Made by a program: the position numbers and the translations under genes
NCBI GenBank assembly: GCA_002102555.1
Contig: MCFL01000045.1
Coordinates: 124,001 to 188,000, forward strand
Source of the DNA: Catenaria anguillulae PL171
Taxonomy: Eukaryota > Blastocladiomycota > Blastocladiomycetes > Blastocladiales > Catenariaceae
Length of the DNA: 64,000 nucleotides
Direction: 5' to 3'
Notes under the pieces: generated by a model
The model's database searches: none
Told to the model about the DNA's origin: nothing
The model's input: the letters and a program-made list of their open reading frames with translations, nothing else
Part shown: piece by piece, positions 11,961 to 23,400 of the stretch
How positions within the stretch are numbered: the stretch's first letter is position 1
Layout of the letters: the number at the start of each line of letters is the position of its first letter

Positions 11961-12459
11961 GGCAATTCCGCACATTCGTCATTTGGGCTTGGATCAAGAT
12001 TGCAGAAAGGGATGTGTGTGCCCCGAAAGTGTCCGTGTCCGTCGTTGCAAATACAATGGCTGTATTGCTAAATGTGAAAGAATTGACGTAGGAGACGGAA
12101 AAAAAAAAAAACTGGAAATGGGAGACACAAAGGAGGCAGCGAAGACAATGAGATGTGGGTGGTATTTGGCGTGCAAAACAATACAGGTTGATAGCGATCG
12201 GTGGCACGACTGTGTGGGTGTGTTAATCTGTCTGACTCACCCGGCGATTCTCTCTCCTTGCACTCCTCATCGCCCGCATGCACGCTGAGCGAGATGATTG
12301 ACAGAGCAATTGGTCTACAATCGGGCGTTGATGATGTCGAATGATCGCAAAAAAAAGAAAAGCTTGACCTCACGTTCCCTTGATCTCTCGCTTGAAACAA
12401 AATGTAAACGACTTGTCCTCACACAATCGACGATCTGACGATGATGTGGATGCAAGACT
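11961..12459. other. Convergent intergenic region
   Basis: About 500 bases between two convergent stop codons. It contains an A-run near 12102-12112 and a second A-rich run near 12350, fitting 3' UTR and polyadenylation regions of both flanking genes. No gene is seen. Confidence 0.5.
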
Positions 12460-14642
12460 TCATTGCTTGGGCGGAGCCAATCCCCTGAACCGCGGATCGA
12501 CAGGTGGCGACGATGATGGCTGTTGCTGAGGCTGCTGACGATCTTGAGTGGGTGCATTCACGGGCTGCTGCTGCTGGAATTGAGACTGAGTCGGAGGCGG
12601 CTGCGATGGCTGTGGCATCGAGTAACGAGCCAACAATTCCTGCAAAACTTGGTTTTGTCCAGCGTTCGACGGTTGCTGCTGCTGTTGAGGTTGCTGGGGC
12701 ATGCCTGGAATCGCCAACGTCGGAAGAGCTGGGGAGGCCGTGGCCGACGAGTGCTGCGATGGTTGTTGACTGTGCATGCCCTGCATGACCTGACTCAAAA
12801 GATGTGCGGCTGCCACATTTTGTTGAGCCTGCGGAGCGGCCGACGTGGGCGGAGCTTGTGCTTGCGACGTGGCTGCCGCGGGTCCGCTGACCATCGGGCT
12901 TGCTTGCTGCTGTTGTTGTGGTTGCTGCTGCTGGTGTGCATTGTTCAGGACACTCAAAAGGGATTGAAGCTGAAGTGTGCTGTCGGACTGCGGCTGATGG
13001 CCCAGACCGAGCAAAGGGTACCACTGCGGGTTGATGCCAGCCATGGGCATTTGCTGCTGCTGCTGCTGTTGTTGCGGTTGGGCTTGAGCATAAGCTGGAT
13101 GCATGGCGGCCAATGCTGGATTTCCATACGCGGCAAAAGCTGGTGCGGATCCAGGAAGGGGAGTACCGAGGCCAGTCAGGCCAGCAAGCTGGTTGTGGGC
13201 GCTTGGGGGCATTTGAAATTGAGCCGAAGGCGCTGCATTTGGGCCGTGACCACTGGTCGACGCAAGCAACATTCGCTGCACTTCTTCGGCTGACGGAACG
13301 CCACGAGACGGAGGGGAGTGACGGTTGCGGTCGGGACTGTCAGCATGACGAGATCCACGGCTCGGAGGTGGCGAGCGGGAGCGACGGCGACCGCCACCGC
13401 GTGACGGCGCGTCATCACGGCGGAAGCGACCGGGAGGAGAGCGGGAACGTGAACGGCCGCCGCGGAAGCGCGAGTTGCGGTCCTTGTGCGTGCCTCCGGC
13501 AATGATCGCTTCCTTAGTTGCCTTGTCCCATGAAAATTGGGCGACCATGGTCGATCCTTGGTAGTTGGAGCGGTCAATCGCACGCTGTGCTTCGACGCAC
13601 GCACGAGAATCGAAAAATTCAACAAAACGTTGACTGTTGTGCGTGAAGAGCCGAGAGTGAGTGAGGGCGATGTGGGTTCAAAATGGCGGTGAAGCTCAAG
13701 CAAAACATACGCAGGATGACCTCGAAGGCGATCAATGTTGGAAATGTCACCAAATTGTCGACAGTAGTTTGCAAACTCATCATCTGACACTCGCTCGGCG
13801 GTACGCTGGTCTTCAAAAACCACAAACAGCGTGCCCTGGTTTTTGCTTCCGTCGCACTTGGTCTCGGGAGTGACATCTTCACGGGGCAATGAGTAATGGA
13901 CGTCGATTTCGCGGCCAGCAAACATAGTGCCGTTGATTTCCTCCTTGGCTCGTTGGGCATCGCGGAGATCGTACTGAGGATGAGCAGCAGTGTGCAAATT
14001 GACAATTCAGCTCAGCATGACGGAGCTGACGGTTTGGGTGTGTGAAGTCTGCGGAGATGCTCAGGAACGTACGTAGGTAATGAAAGCGATGCCACGGCGA
14101 GCGAGCATTGAAAAGAAATCCCGCAGAGGGCCAAAGGCACTGAAGCGTTCTTCAAGCTCACGGTCCGGGCAGCCAAAGTCAATGTTGCGAACAAAGAGGG
14201 TGCGAGACGGGCGCTCACGTTGATGGCGTTCATGGATAAACTGCTCCTCGTTGCGCCCCGACGGCGGACCGCCTCGGCCACGGAAGCCTTCCTCCCTGTA
14301 CCTGCCGCCACCCCTTGAACCATATCCACCTCGGCCCGAGTCACGGTAATGGTCCCGCTCTCTCTCCCTGTCTCTCTCCCTATCCCCCTCCCGTTCTCTG
14401 TCCATGTCACGGTCCCTGTCCCTATCACGGCCATAGCCACGGCTGTCCCTGTCGCTGCTGCGACCAGAGCTGCCACCATGGCCGCCATAGGCGGGGGAGC
14501 GGTGCGGCGGGTGTTCGAGCGGGCGGGCACCGTTGAAGCCGGGGTTGCCGTAGCTGCCGGCAGACGGGACGTTGCTCATATTACTGCTTGCACCGTTGCG
14601 GAAGGGCGAGCTCTGATGCGGCTCGTAGGGTGAGTAAGACAT
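12460..14642 (-). CDS. Two-RRM RNA-binding protein (Mei2-like RRM type) with RS/RG and poly-Q regions
   Basis: ATG at 14642 (MSYSPYEPHQSSPF). Exons are 14642-14073, 13973-13711 and 13633-12460; introns of 99 and 77 nt have donors GTACGT and GTATGT, and frame is preserved for 668 residues. The N-terminal 140 residues hold an Arg/Asp/Glu dipeptide region and RGG-like Gly/Arg repeats. RRM1 (about 147-222) has RNP2-like TLFVRNIDF and RNP1-like RRGIAFITYYDLRDAQRA across the first splice. RRM2 (about 237-315) has TLFVVFEDQRT and QRFVEFFDSRACVEAQRA across the second splice. This tandem arrangement resembles Mei2-family and related fungal RNA-binding proteins. After RRM2 come an RS-rich patch (RSRSRSPPGRF) and a long Gln-rich tail ending DPRFRGLAPPKQ. 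Splice sites falling inside both RRMs confirm the model. A role in mRNA processing is likely; the exact target is unknown. Confidence 0.88.
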
Positions 14643-14942
14643 TGCACAGTGTTTCCGAGACTTGAGTTGCTGTAGAGTGCCGGAAAAATGAGCGAGGTGG
14701 TTGCATGTGCAAAAACTGGAGAGCTGTTCACTGTCAGGAGGTGCCAGGGTTTGTGGAGTCGATCGCTGAGACTGAGCCAAAGAACGAACGGCCTAAGAAA
14801 TGGAAGCTGACGTGGCCATGGGCCCATGAACATTTTCAGATGCTACAAGGAAGCATCTTTTTCAAGCATTATAGATAATTCGTATGTACAGAACACTCAC
14901 CTGCAGCACCGAGAATGAGCAGCAAAGGGCGGGCACACATGC
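14643..14942. other. Spacer between RRM gene start and COQ7 stop
   Basis: 300 bases. COQ7 and the RRM gene run head-to-tail on the minus strand. This spacer carries the COQ7 3' UTR and the promoter and leader of the RRM gene. Nothing else is seen. Confidence 0.5.
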
Positions 14943-15785
14943 TCAAACACGCTTGGCAACTTCAATCACCGCTTTACACCCGGCCTTGAAGACAGAGTTG
15001 AGCACGGTATGGGCGGGCGCTTTGGCAGCATCATGCTCGACTGCCGTGTCAAGATGCTCGAGCTCTTCATCGCGGAATCGCTTCAAGGTCTCGACTAGGG
15101 CCACAATCTCGTCACGGCGCTCAAGGTTCTCGCTGCCGTCTTCTTCCAGAATTTGAAGCAAGCTGCGGATTTGGCTGATTAGGTCATCCAAAACAAGTGC
15201 GGTCAGTTGAAGAAACCTGAACTCGGTTGCTAAGTGCACAACGACAGCATCGTACTCGTTGTAATGCTCGCCAATGACTGTTTCCACAGCTTCGGTCAAT
15301 GCCATGGCCGCCTCCTTGCCCAATAAAGCCGACCCGGCACCAACGGCAAACCCTGCGGCTTGCCAAACCGGGTACAACAAGGATGGACGTGCCCGCCATG
15401 TGGGCACAAGCTTGTTGAAAGTTTCAAGATGGTGCACCTCTTGCTGCCACATGTGCTCAATCAGCGGGCCCACCTTCTTGTCTCGACCGAGAATCGCCAG
15501 CTGGCCCTTGTAAATGAAATTGGCACCAATTTCGCCTGCTTGGTCGACGCGCATGATTTCGTCAAGGATGCGATGGTGTTCCTCAGACAGTTTCTTGACG
15601 GGCTTCCTGGACGCCCTTGATTCACCCGCAGAGGACAGATGGTCACGCTGGACGGTTGTAGCATTGGTGGCAGCGGTTGAATGAAGCAAGCGGCGACCAG
15701 TGACGATGGACCGAACTGGCAATGTGGTTGGCGCGATGCAGGAGGACGCACGAATGGCGGCGGAAGCGGGGACCTTGAAAAGCAT
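14943..15785 (-). CDS. COQ7: COQ7, 5-demethoxyubiquinone hydroxylase (mitochondrial)
   Basis: COQ7 (CLK-1/Cat5) is a di-iron monooxygenase of the inner mitochondrial membrane that hydroxylates demethoxyubiquinone in coenzyme Q synthesis. ATG at 15785 begins an Arg/Ser/Thr-rich presequence with a likely processing site around RRLLHST. The di-iron ligand motifs are present in order: RVDQAGEIGANFIYKGQ, WQQEVHHLETF, ALTEAVETVIGEHYN and RDEELEHLDTAVEHDA. An 81-nt intron (15255-15175, GTACGA ... TCAG) interrupts the codon after HYN; removing it gives HYNDQIRSLLQILEEDG, as in yeast and animal COQ7. The intron is a multiple of three with no stop, so retention would insert 27 residues. The spliced product is 253 residues, normal for a fungal COQ7. 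Confidence 0.96.
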   Translation of the reverse strand: MLFKVPASAAIRASSCIAPTTLPVRSIVTGRRLLHSTAATNATTVQRDHLSSAGESRASRKPVKKLSEEHHRILDEIMRVDQAGEIGANFIYKGQLAILGRDKKVGPLIEHMWQQEVHHLETFNKLVPTWRARPSLLYPVWQAAGFAVGAGSALLGKEAAMALTEAVETVIGEHYNEYDAVVVHLATEFRFLQLTALVLDDLISQIRSLLQILEEDGSENLERRDEIVALVETLKRFRDEELEHLDTAVEHDAAKAPAHTVLNSVFKAGCKAVIEVAKRV

Positions 15786-16777
15786 GATGGAGTCGAGCGT
15801 TAATGTGGATAGTTGCAATCACTTTATTGCAAGGTTCATTGCGTCATGTCCGGCGGGTTCACCCATTCAAGTTTCCTGTGTCAAGGAGCGTTTTGAATGT
15901 GTGAGAAGGCTCACTCATCCATCAGATGATGGCATCTGATCGCCGTGAGACAGGATCGAAGGTCTCGCGCCAACCTCCCGAGCCGACAAGAATCTGGGAC
16001 CAGCGAGTAGTAGCGAAAAGGATTATACATCACCAAAACTTGACCTGAGTAAATATGTATTGAGCTCAATTTGGAATGATTGAGTTCTAATGTAGCTCAA
16101 TTTCGATGATTTAGTGCAGTTGAGGTCTGAGTTGAGGTCAGTTTAGCTCGATTGAGGTGTACATGTTGGGAGGAGCAGTCGAAACGAAGACAAATACTAG
16201 AATGGAGTCGCTCCAATCGACCCACACATAACGCTTAACGAAAGTCGTTTCCACAATCGCACCAACTAACGGCCAGATCGCTGAGGCCGGCCGTGTTTTG
16301 ACGGGGAATGTTGAAACCAATGCGATGGGCATAAATATTTTAGACCATTCTATCGCATCCTTGGGCTCGAAGATGCCGTGAGAAAATGAAGGCCGATTGG
16401 TTGTTGGTTGAGGGCATGTGTCGCCAAACTCGTTCCCACACTGCACCACTCATGAACGCCCTGAATGGTCTGTTGGCATGTGCCGCTACCTCACTGCCGC
16501 ATCTGACCTTGCATGTTACATACAGGCCCCGGCTGACCAGTATCGCTGCGGATCGCTCAGTAAGCATGGAGCTCTCAGTATTGGTCCTCGCAGTATTGTA
16601 GGAAGCCACGCCGCTTCTGGGACGTCCATGACCATCACCATCACTTGAACTCAACAAATCAAACTAATTTGTATTATACTGGTACATATGCTATGCTACA
16701 ATACGACTACGTGCAAAAGGAAAAACACAGACAGAGGGTTCAAATCAGCCAGGGGGCTGGATTCTCCAACAGCCTGG
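15786..16777. other. Intergenic region with short AT-rich imperfect repeats
   Basis: About 1 kb upstream of COQ7 and downstream of the SWIM-motif gene. At 16060-16160 there is a cluster of short imperfect repeats built on AGCTCAATTT (16063, 16094) and TTGAGGTC (about 16120 and 16132). No open frame has coding character. Confidence 0.45.
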
Positions 16778-17514
16778 TCAAATAGGCTCGGTATGCTTGC
16801 CTAAACGCCTCATTTGTTCCGCGGTCAAAGATGGTGTCTGCAAAACAACATCGCCCTCCAGACGGAATCCGAACGTCCGAAACACGGTGAGAATGTGCTT
16901 ACACATTCCGCGGCGCCCTGGCTCAATCGTCCCGTCATCCATCGTGCAGCCAAAGTGGTAGTAGCACTCGCATTCACATTGCTTGCCAATCTTGACCACC
17001 CACCAGACAGCGAACAACGTGGCGTCCGCCCCTCATCCTGCATTTTGGCCGCATTCGCGGCGACGTCTCCATGGTTGCACCCAATCAAGAAGTACCACAC
17101 ATGGCTGTCTGGATCGGGCAAAAACAACCTGGAAACGCCACATCCAATCACGTCAGGACCACCATCCGCGGGAAGTTTGGACGAGACGACGATCCGGAAC
17201 GACCTCAAGGCCGTTCGGTAAACTGCATTGGGCGGCGGTTGCTCCCCAGCGCTGGTTGGAAGGAGCAAATCTGCGTCGTCGTCGGGTTTAAGGACATGAG
17301 TTTGCGTCCCATAGCGCCGGCCGCCAATGAGCGCATATTCAAGGTTGATGCGGTTGCTGTGAGGTGCGTTGGCCTCGGCTGAGTCGACGTCCTCGTCGCT
17401 TGCGTCAAGCAGAATGACGGTTTCGCCGACGAAAATGACTTCATCGTCGCTGGAGTCCGAGAGAATTATGGCGTCGACGTCGCTGGAGTCGGAGAGGACG
17501 ATGACGTTGGGCAT
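16778..17514 (-). CDS. Small SWIM-type zinc motif protein with tandem SUMO-interaction-like motifs; one frameshift
   Basis: ATG at 17514. The first 45 residues contain two near-identical hydrophobic-acidic blocks, VIVLSDSSDVD and IILSDSSDDEVIFVG, plus VILLDASDEDVD. These match the SUMO-interacting motif pattern of a four-residue aliphatic core followed by Ser/Asp/Glu. The middle is globular (NLEYALIGGRRYGTQ, SHVWYFLIGCNHGDVAAN). Near 17027 the frame changes; adding one G to the GGGG run joins it to ADATLFAVWWVVKIGKQ and then CECECYYHFGC ... RGMCKHILTVF. CxC ... CxH is the SWIM zinc-finger signature, found in MULE-type transposase relatives, MEKK1 and the Zswim/Sws1 families. It ends LGKHTEPI at 16778; corrected length is about 245 residues. 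The SWIM call rests on the motif alone; role unknown. Confidence 0.7.
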
Positions 17515-17654
17515 GGTGGAGGTGAATTGACCGAGTCGTTGTTGTCGTCGTGTATGTGCGTGTATGTGGGAGAGGATAGGGGAGGGGTAAATGAGCTGTA
17601 TCGGATGCATGCTGATTCAATGTTTGCCAAGGGAGCGCACCTATTTATCATGTT

Positions 17655-20170
17655 TGAGCTCATCGGAATTTTCGAAAAGCTGAGAAACGTGCGGAACAGC
17701 TTGGTTGGCTGAACGCCGTTGACGTTGCGTCGATGGTCCGTAGGCACTGACTGAGTGGGAGGGCGTATACCTGGTAGCAGAAGTGAGCATTTCGTGGTGG
17801 CCTGGTCAATGCAGGATTGCCGAGGTGGAAGACGATGCGATTGGATTGGATTGGATGAACCTGGGGTGATGACATACACAGGCAAGCCGGGAAGTCAAAA
17901 CCAAATCACGAATACAAATGTACGGATTCTTCCGAAATGGACGACAAGGAGGGCATTTGGCGAACACACACGGCTGCCATCGTGAGCAGCTTTTTGACTC
18001 GGTGGCGACTTTGCTGAAGCACTACCGACGACGTGATCAAGGACACGGACACACACGCGCACGCACGTCCGGACGGAATGACGAGAAATGAACCAGCAGT
18101 GGCGACAGCAAGCAGCACAAGCAGTGCAGGCAACAAGACGACGGACAGGCAGCCCGAGGCGATCCGGAATCCGCAGACCAACAGGTCCATTTGAATGCAA
18201 CACAAGTCTCCGTCAGACCCAAAATCCAACAGAGACACGTAATCACGAGCGGCTGCTTGAATTACGGGCAGATCCATGGCAGAAGCGTATGGGTTGATGT
18301 GATGCGAGGAACCTGCAAAATCCATGATACCGACAACGGATGGCGCGGAGGATATACATGGCCACTCCTTTTGCAAGGAGAGTTGTACCGGCACGCATCG
18401 CCATTGGACTGACAGGTAGGCTAACAAACCACATTCGCGAGAAAATTTACGGTCAAGGAGGGTTCGTGGCACGAGACTCGCCACTTTGACGCATGGATCT
18501 GGCCCGCAATCAAGCTGATAGTCATCAAGAAGCGAGCGCATCTTGGTCGGTTCCAAGGCAAGGGTGGGGTAAAAACCGCGCGCATGCAGCGCAGCACGCG
18601 GAAAACACGGGCGCCGGGTGCACAAGTCGAGAGAGCGAGGCATGACCGTTTTTTAAACACGTACGTTGTGCGTTGTGCCCGTGTAATCCCCACCCTTGGC
18701 ACACTGGTGAAAGTCCATGCTTCGATCGCAGTGTGCATGCGAATCGCTCGCCGCTCGGGCTGGCCATGATGGGCAAAAAACAAGTGCTCCTCGTCAAGAC
18801 GGTAAGGTGCAACGAGATTCGGTCGGTAGGTCGAGCCGCCTGCCCATACTTGTGCCTGTTTTGCTTATACTGCTGCTGCTTGGCTGCCAACCCATCCGCG
18901 CCATTCGCCCGTGCTGGCGTGTGCGTGTGTGCCATGCCAGGTCGAGCAAAATCTTGGCCGATTGGAATGGCGGGCAAGTCACCACGAGTGATTTCGCAAA
19001 CAAGTGTAGTATCCGCCAACGCCAGAAGGAACCGAAGGGAAGGATGGTCACACCAGTCGAAAGAATCGCGTACCGCAATCAATCAAATGCAACCGAGTTG
19101 TGCTGAGCTGATGCACGTGGAGACGAGGCGGCTGAATCGATCAAGGAACCCATGGCCGTCTTCATCAAACACAATGCAAACCCAATGGAGAGGCTTCGTG
19201 ACCGGCAATGATCAATGGAAAATGAAAAACGTGTGTGTGCTCGCCAATCCAATCCCACGCTCGGAACGCCATCCGCTGCGCCCAGCCGCAACCAGTGCCA
19301 AGAGCCTTTTGTGTGCGTGCATCGCAACATCTTGCTCCAAGCGCCCGTAATCAAGTGCATTGTTCTTTCCACGTATCCAGGGGATGTGACTCGGTCGGTA
19401 GGTCAAGCGCAGGCTTCCGTGCTAGATCGACATGTCGGCATTGGCTCCGGGGAGGCTCGCGACCGCATTGGGCGGTCCGTCGTGTTCAAGTCACCAAGGC
19501 ACAGGTATCGCACCGAATCGCAGGACGTGTGTGCATGTAATCGTGATGGCCGAAGAGCGCGCGCGCGTGCATCCGTGGGCAGAGGGGAAAAGAAGCAGGG
19601 GAAGGATGCGTGTGGGGTAATCGCGTACCGAAACGGATCGTAAGAGAGCGTAAACAAGTCCTCGTGCTGGCTGAATCGAGCTGAATATCTGGCTCAGGGA
19701 AAACAAGCACGGTCACAAGTGTCAGTAGGCACGGCACGAGTGACCAAGACGTCGGGGTGGAGCAAGGGATGAATGCCAAGGACAGGACACGGCGCTTGGT
19801 CAAGCAGGGGGCAGACGGGCAGGCGGGGAAACGAGTTGTTTCCTGGGAAAATCGGAGCATGTTGGACGCGGTGCATTGTTGTTTTCTTGGCGTGTCGAAG
19901 GTGCTGCCGTGAAGAGCGGAGAGGGCAGCACGGAGGCGATATGGATGGGAGGAGCACGTACTCGGGATGGACGAGGATGATGCAGGGGATTGAGGCGAGT
20001 CAAGAGAGTGTGGTGAGGTGGTGGATATGAATGGATTGCACGATACTGCTGATGGGAAAGAGAAAGGGTGGATGGGAAACGACAAGAGCCTGTTCCCCAC
20101 CACCCGCTGGCCTGTTTGACGCGCGTCATGCAAGAAAAAGATCGAAGGGCCGCCACCAAGAGAAGATGGC
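17655..20170 (-). repeat. Inverted duplication, arm A (about 2.5 kb)
   Basis: The reverse complement of this segment aligns with plus-strand 58985-60992. A 60-base sample around 18465-18524 against 60061-60120 differs at two positions. Arm A carries about 575 bases (about 19350-19925) absent from arm B, and arm B has a small insertion near 60855-60905. Homology fades at about 17655, roughly 140 bases before the ATG of the SWIM-motif gene, and at about 20170, before SKI2. Both strands hold overlapping frames of 60-250 codons with no recognisable family. I see no long terminal repeats, transposase motif or clear target-site duplication. Confidence 0.85.
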
Positions 20171-20408
20171 CCTTCGATCGATCCACAAGGCGATCACTAT
20201 CGATCTGCTTTGGACACCAACAGCAACCAGCAACCGCATGGATGGATGTACAAAAAATACTTAACTGCAATTCTACACAAGTACTTATATGTAGGGACAA
20301 CAAAGACCAAGAAAACATGCACATGAAGAAGATTCTTCCCATGTAACAGCAACAATTCGATGCAAATTCTGTGCACACTTGAAAGCAATAATCATCTTTC
20401 CGTACATC

Positions 20409-23400
20409 ATGACCGTCTCGGACCAAGCCGACGCCACGACTGCCGGATCCACACCAATCGCCGACGTGACGGTTAATGTCCGCCAGCATGGTCTGACGGG
20501 CGAATTCCGAATCATTTCTACTTTGTCCGCAAATGATTCTTCGGAAGTGCTCACGGCGCAAACCGTCGCCACCACGACCAACCTCCCGCTCGGCCTGGGC
20601 GAAGACTTCCTGCTACCTCACGACCTGCGCGCCGAGCTGGAAGCTGAATTTCTCACCCCGCCATCTAATGCGACCGGCGCACTGCCTCGCTCGCTGCTGC
20701 CACACGTTCAATATCACCTCGAAACCGCCTCAAAACCGATTCTTTCCTCTCCTGAGCGCTTCTACAACTTGGCCCCGTTCCCAACCACCTCAACAATTGC
20801 CTTTGCCCGGGATCCATTCACCGGCAAACCTACGGGCGCATTCCGTGAAATGAACCTCGATCTCGAGACCGACGTCGCTGGCGATGCAACTAATTCAACT
20901 TCTCTCAAGCGTGATCCAGCCCCGGCCAGCGCCTACGTACGCGGCAAAAGCACCCAGGTTCCGTTCTTGCCCGGTGGATTGGACCGTGATGATGTGGCGA
21001 ATTCTCAGGCGATCCACGATGTCATTACCGACATGCTGACAGACCCGCCCGGGTTGACGCGCGGATTGATTCTTGTCAGCGGCGACGAGGAGGGCGCTAA
21101 TGGTACCGGTCAAGAGTCGCTTGATCTGGTGTCGCTCATGACCAATGCCCCCGATGCAGCCGAGACCGCCATCTTTGATCAACTGCAAGACGAGGCCGAG
21201 GATCAAGACGCACCAGGGGATGAACATGCCGCCCTTGTGGATAGCTTGCCTTCTGCCAAGGATGGCCCTGCACCAACGGAATCTGCCAACGAGGATGCTG
21301 ATGAGGTTCTTGCTGCTGTCGGCGAAGACGATTCGGCTTCAGCTACCGCCCTTGTCTCCCGGACCGAGATCCAAGATGCGCAAACCGAATGGGCCCACCT
21401 TGTCACCGATCCCATGCACCATTTCCACACGTCGGTCCCTCATTTGGCCCATGCTTACCCGTTCGAGCTCGACACTTTCCAAAAGCAAGCCGTGTATCAC
21501 CTCGAGCGAGGCGACTCTGTCTTTGTTGCCGCCCACACGTCTGCCGGCAAGACGGTCGTCGCAGAGTACGCCATCGCGCTTGCACGCAAGCACTTGACCC
21601 GTGCCGTGTACACTTCGCCCATCAAGGCGCTCTCCAACCAAAAGTATCGCGATTTCACCTCCACATTTGGCGAAAACGAGGTCGGTATCATCACGGGCGA
21701 TGTGCAGATCAACCCGGAAGCGGGATGCTTGATCATGACGACCGAGATTCTCCGGAGTATGTTGTACAAGGGTGCTGATCTCGTTCGTGATTTGGAGTAT
21801 GTCATCATCGACGAGGCACATTACTTGAGCGATGCGTCGCGGGGCGTGGTGTGGGAGGAGGTGATCATTATGCTGCCGAGCCATGTACAGTTGATTTTGT
21901 TGTCGGCAACTGTGCCGAATGTGCGCGAGTTCGCCGATTGGATCGGGTACGCATCATCGCCAAGTCATTCATTTTTCGCTCGTGTTGACGAAAACAACAA
22001 TTTTCTGAATGTAGCCGGACCAAAAAAAAGGACATTTACGTCATGTCTACGACACACCGCCCTGTCCCACTCGAGCACTACCTCTACGTCCCCTCGGCCA
22101 AGGAATACTTTCGCTTTGTCGATTCCGAACGCCGGTTCATTCCCGACGGCATCAAAAAGGCCAACGATCACATTTTGGGCATTGGCAACAAGACACCCGA
22201 GCAACTGCAACAGCTCAAGCTCAATGCAACTGGGCGAGGCGGTGGTCGCGGCGGCGCCGGTGGGCGAGGCGGGCGGGGCGGCGGCCGTGGTGGTGGCAAC
22301 GCCCCCACGGGCAAAATCATCACGCACCAGCGACTGGATCGGACCGCGTGGACCACGCTCGTTGGTGTCTTGCACAAGAAGGATTTGCTCCCCGTGACCG
22401 TGTTTGTGTTTTCACGCAAGGCGTGCGAAGAGTACGCTGATGCCTTGATTAGCAAGGACATGTTGACGGCTGCGGAAAAGAGCGAGGTGCACGTGTTCAT
22501 CGAGCGGTCGATTGCCCGGTTGCGCGACGAAGACCGCAAGCTGCCGCAGATCCTGCGCATGCGCGAGATGCTGGGTCGTGGTATCGCCGTGCATCATTCG
22601 GGATTGCTGCCACTCGTCAAGGAAATGGTGGAAATCTTGTTTGCCCGTGGATTGGTCAAGGTCTTGTTTGCCACCGAAACATTTGCCATGGGTGTCAACA
22701 TGCCCACTCGGTGTGTGGTGTTTGCTCATGTGCGCAAGCACGACGGCACGTCGTTCCGTGACTTGCTGCCAGGCGAGTACACGCAAATGTCTGGGCGTGC
22801 GGGCCGTCGTGGGTTGGATGCAACGGGCATGGTCATCATCATGTGTTTGGATTCACCCGACACCACAACGCTGCACAACATGGTCCTCGGTCCCCCGACA
22901 AAGCTTGCGTCGCAGTTCCGCTTGACCTTCAACATGATTCTCAACCTGTTGCGCGTCGAGACGCTCAAGGTTGAGGAAATGATGAAGCGGTCCTTTTCCG
23001 AGAATGTGTCGCAAAAGATGCTACCCGAAGCCGAGCGCGAGTTTATCCGGCTGCAGCAAGAGTTGCAAGTGCTCCCACCGCTCCAGTGCCTTGTTTGTGC
23101 AAAGGACCTGGATTCGTTTTACGATGCGTGTACCGAGTTGGCGCAAGTGTCCAAGGAAATGAGCGCAATCATTGTTGGCCACCCCGTTGGAGCCAAGGCG
23201 CTGACCCAAGGTCGGGTCGTTGTGGTCAGCTCGGCGCATCACCGAGGCGCAGTGGGGGTTGTTGTGAGCAAGCAACGGAGTACGACGCAATTGGCGAGTG
23301 CCGGTGTGAGTGTGTCTGTCTTTGTGTTGACCGACAAGCAGCAGGGTGCGGTTGTGGCAGCCAGTTCAAATGAGGGGGACAAACCCAAGCTGACGGACGA

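Noticed and set aside
18673-19350. 225-codon plus-strand frame in arm A, matched by 59279-59908 (-) in arm B
   Set aside because: Open in both arms but so are frames on the opposite strand over the same bases; no recognisable protein features, non-ATG start. Kept only as repeat sequence.
19486-20133. 215-codon minus-strand frame at the SKI2-proximal end of arm A
   Set aside because: Mostly inside the segment absent from arm B, biased composition, no motifs.
17655-20170. LTR retrotransposon or DNA transposon identity for the inverted duplication
   Set aside because: No reverse transcriptase, integrase or DDE motif in any frame and no terminal repeats seen; segmental duplication is the safer label.
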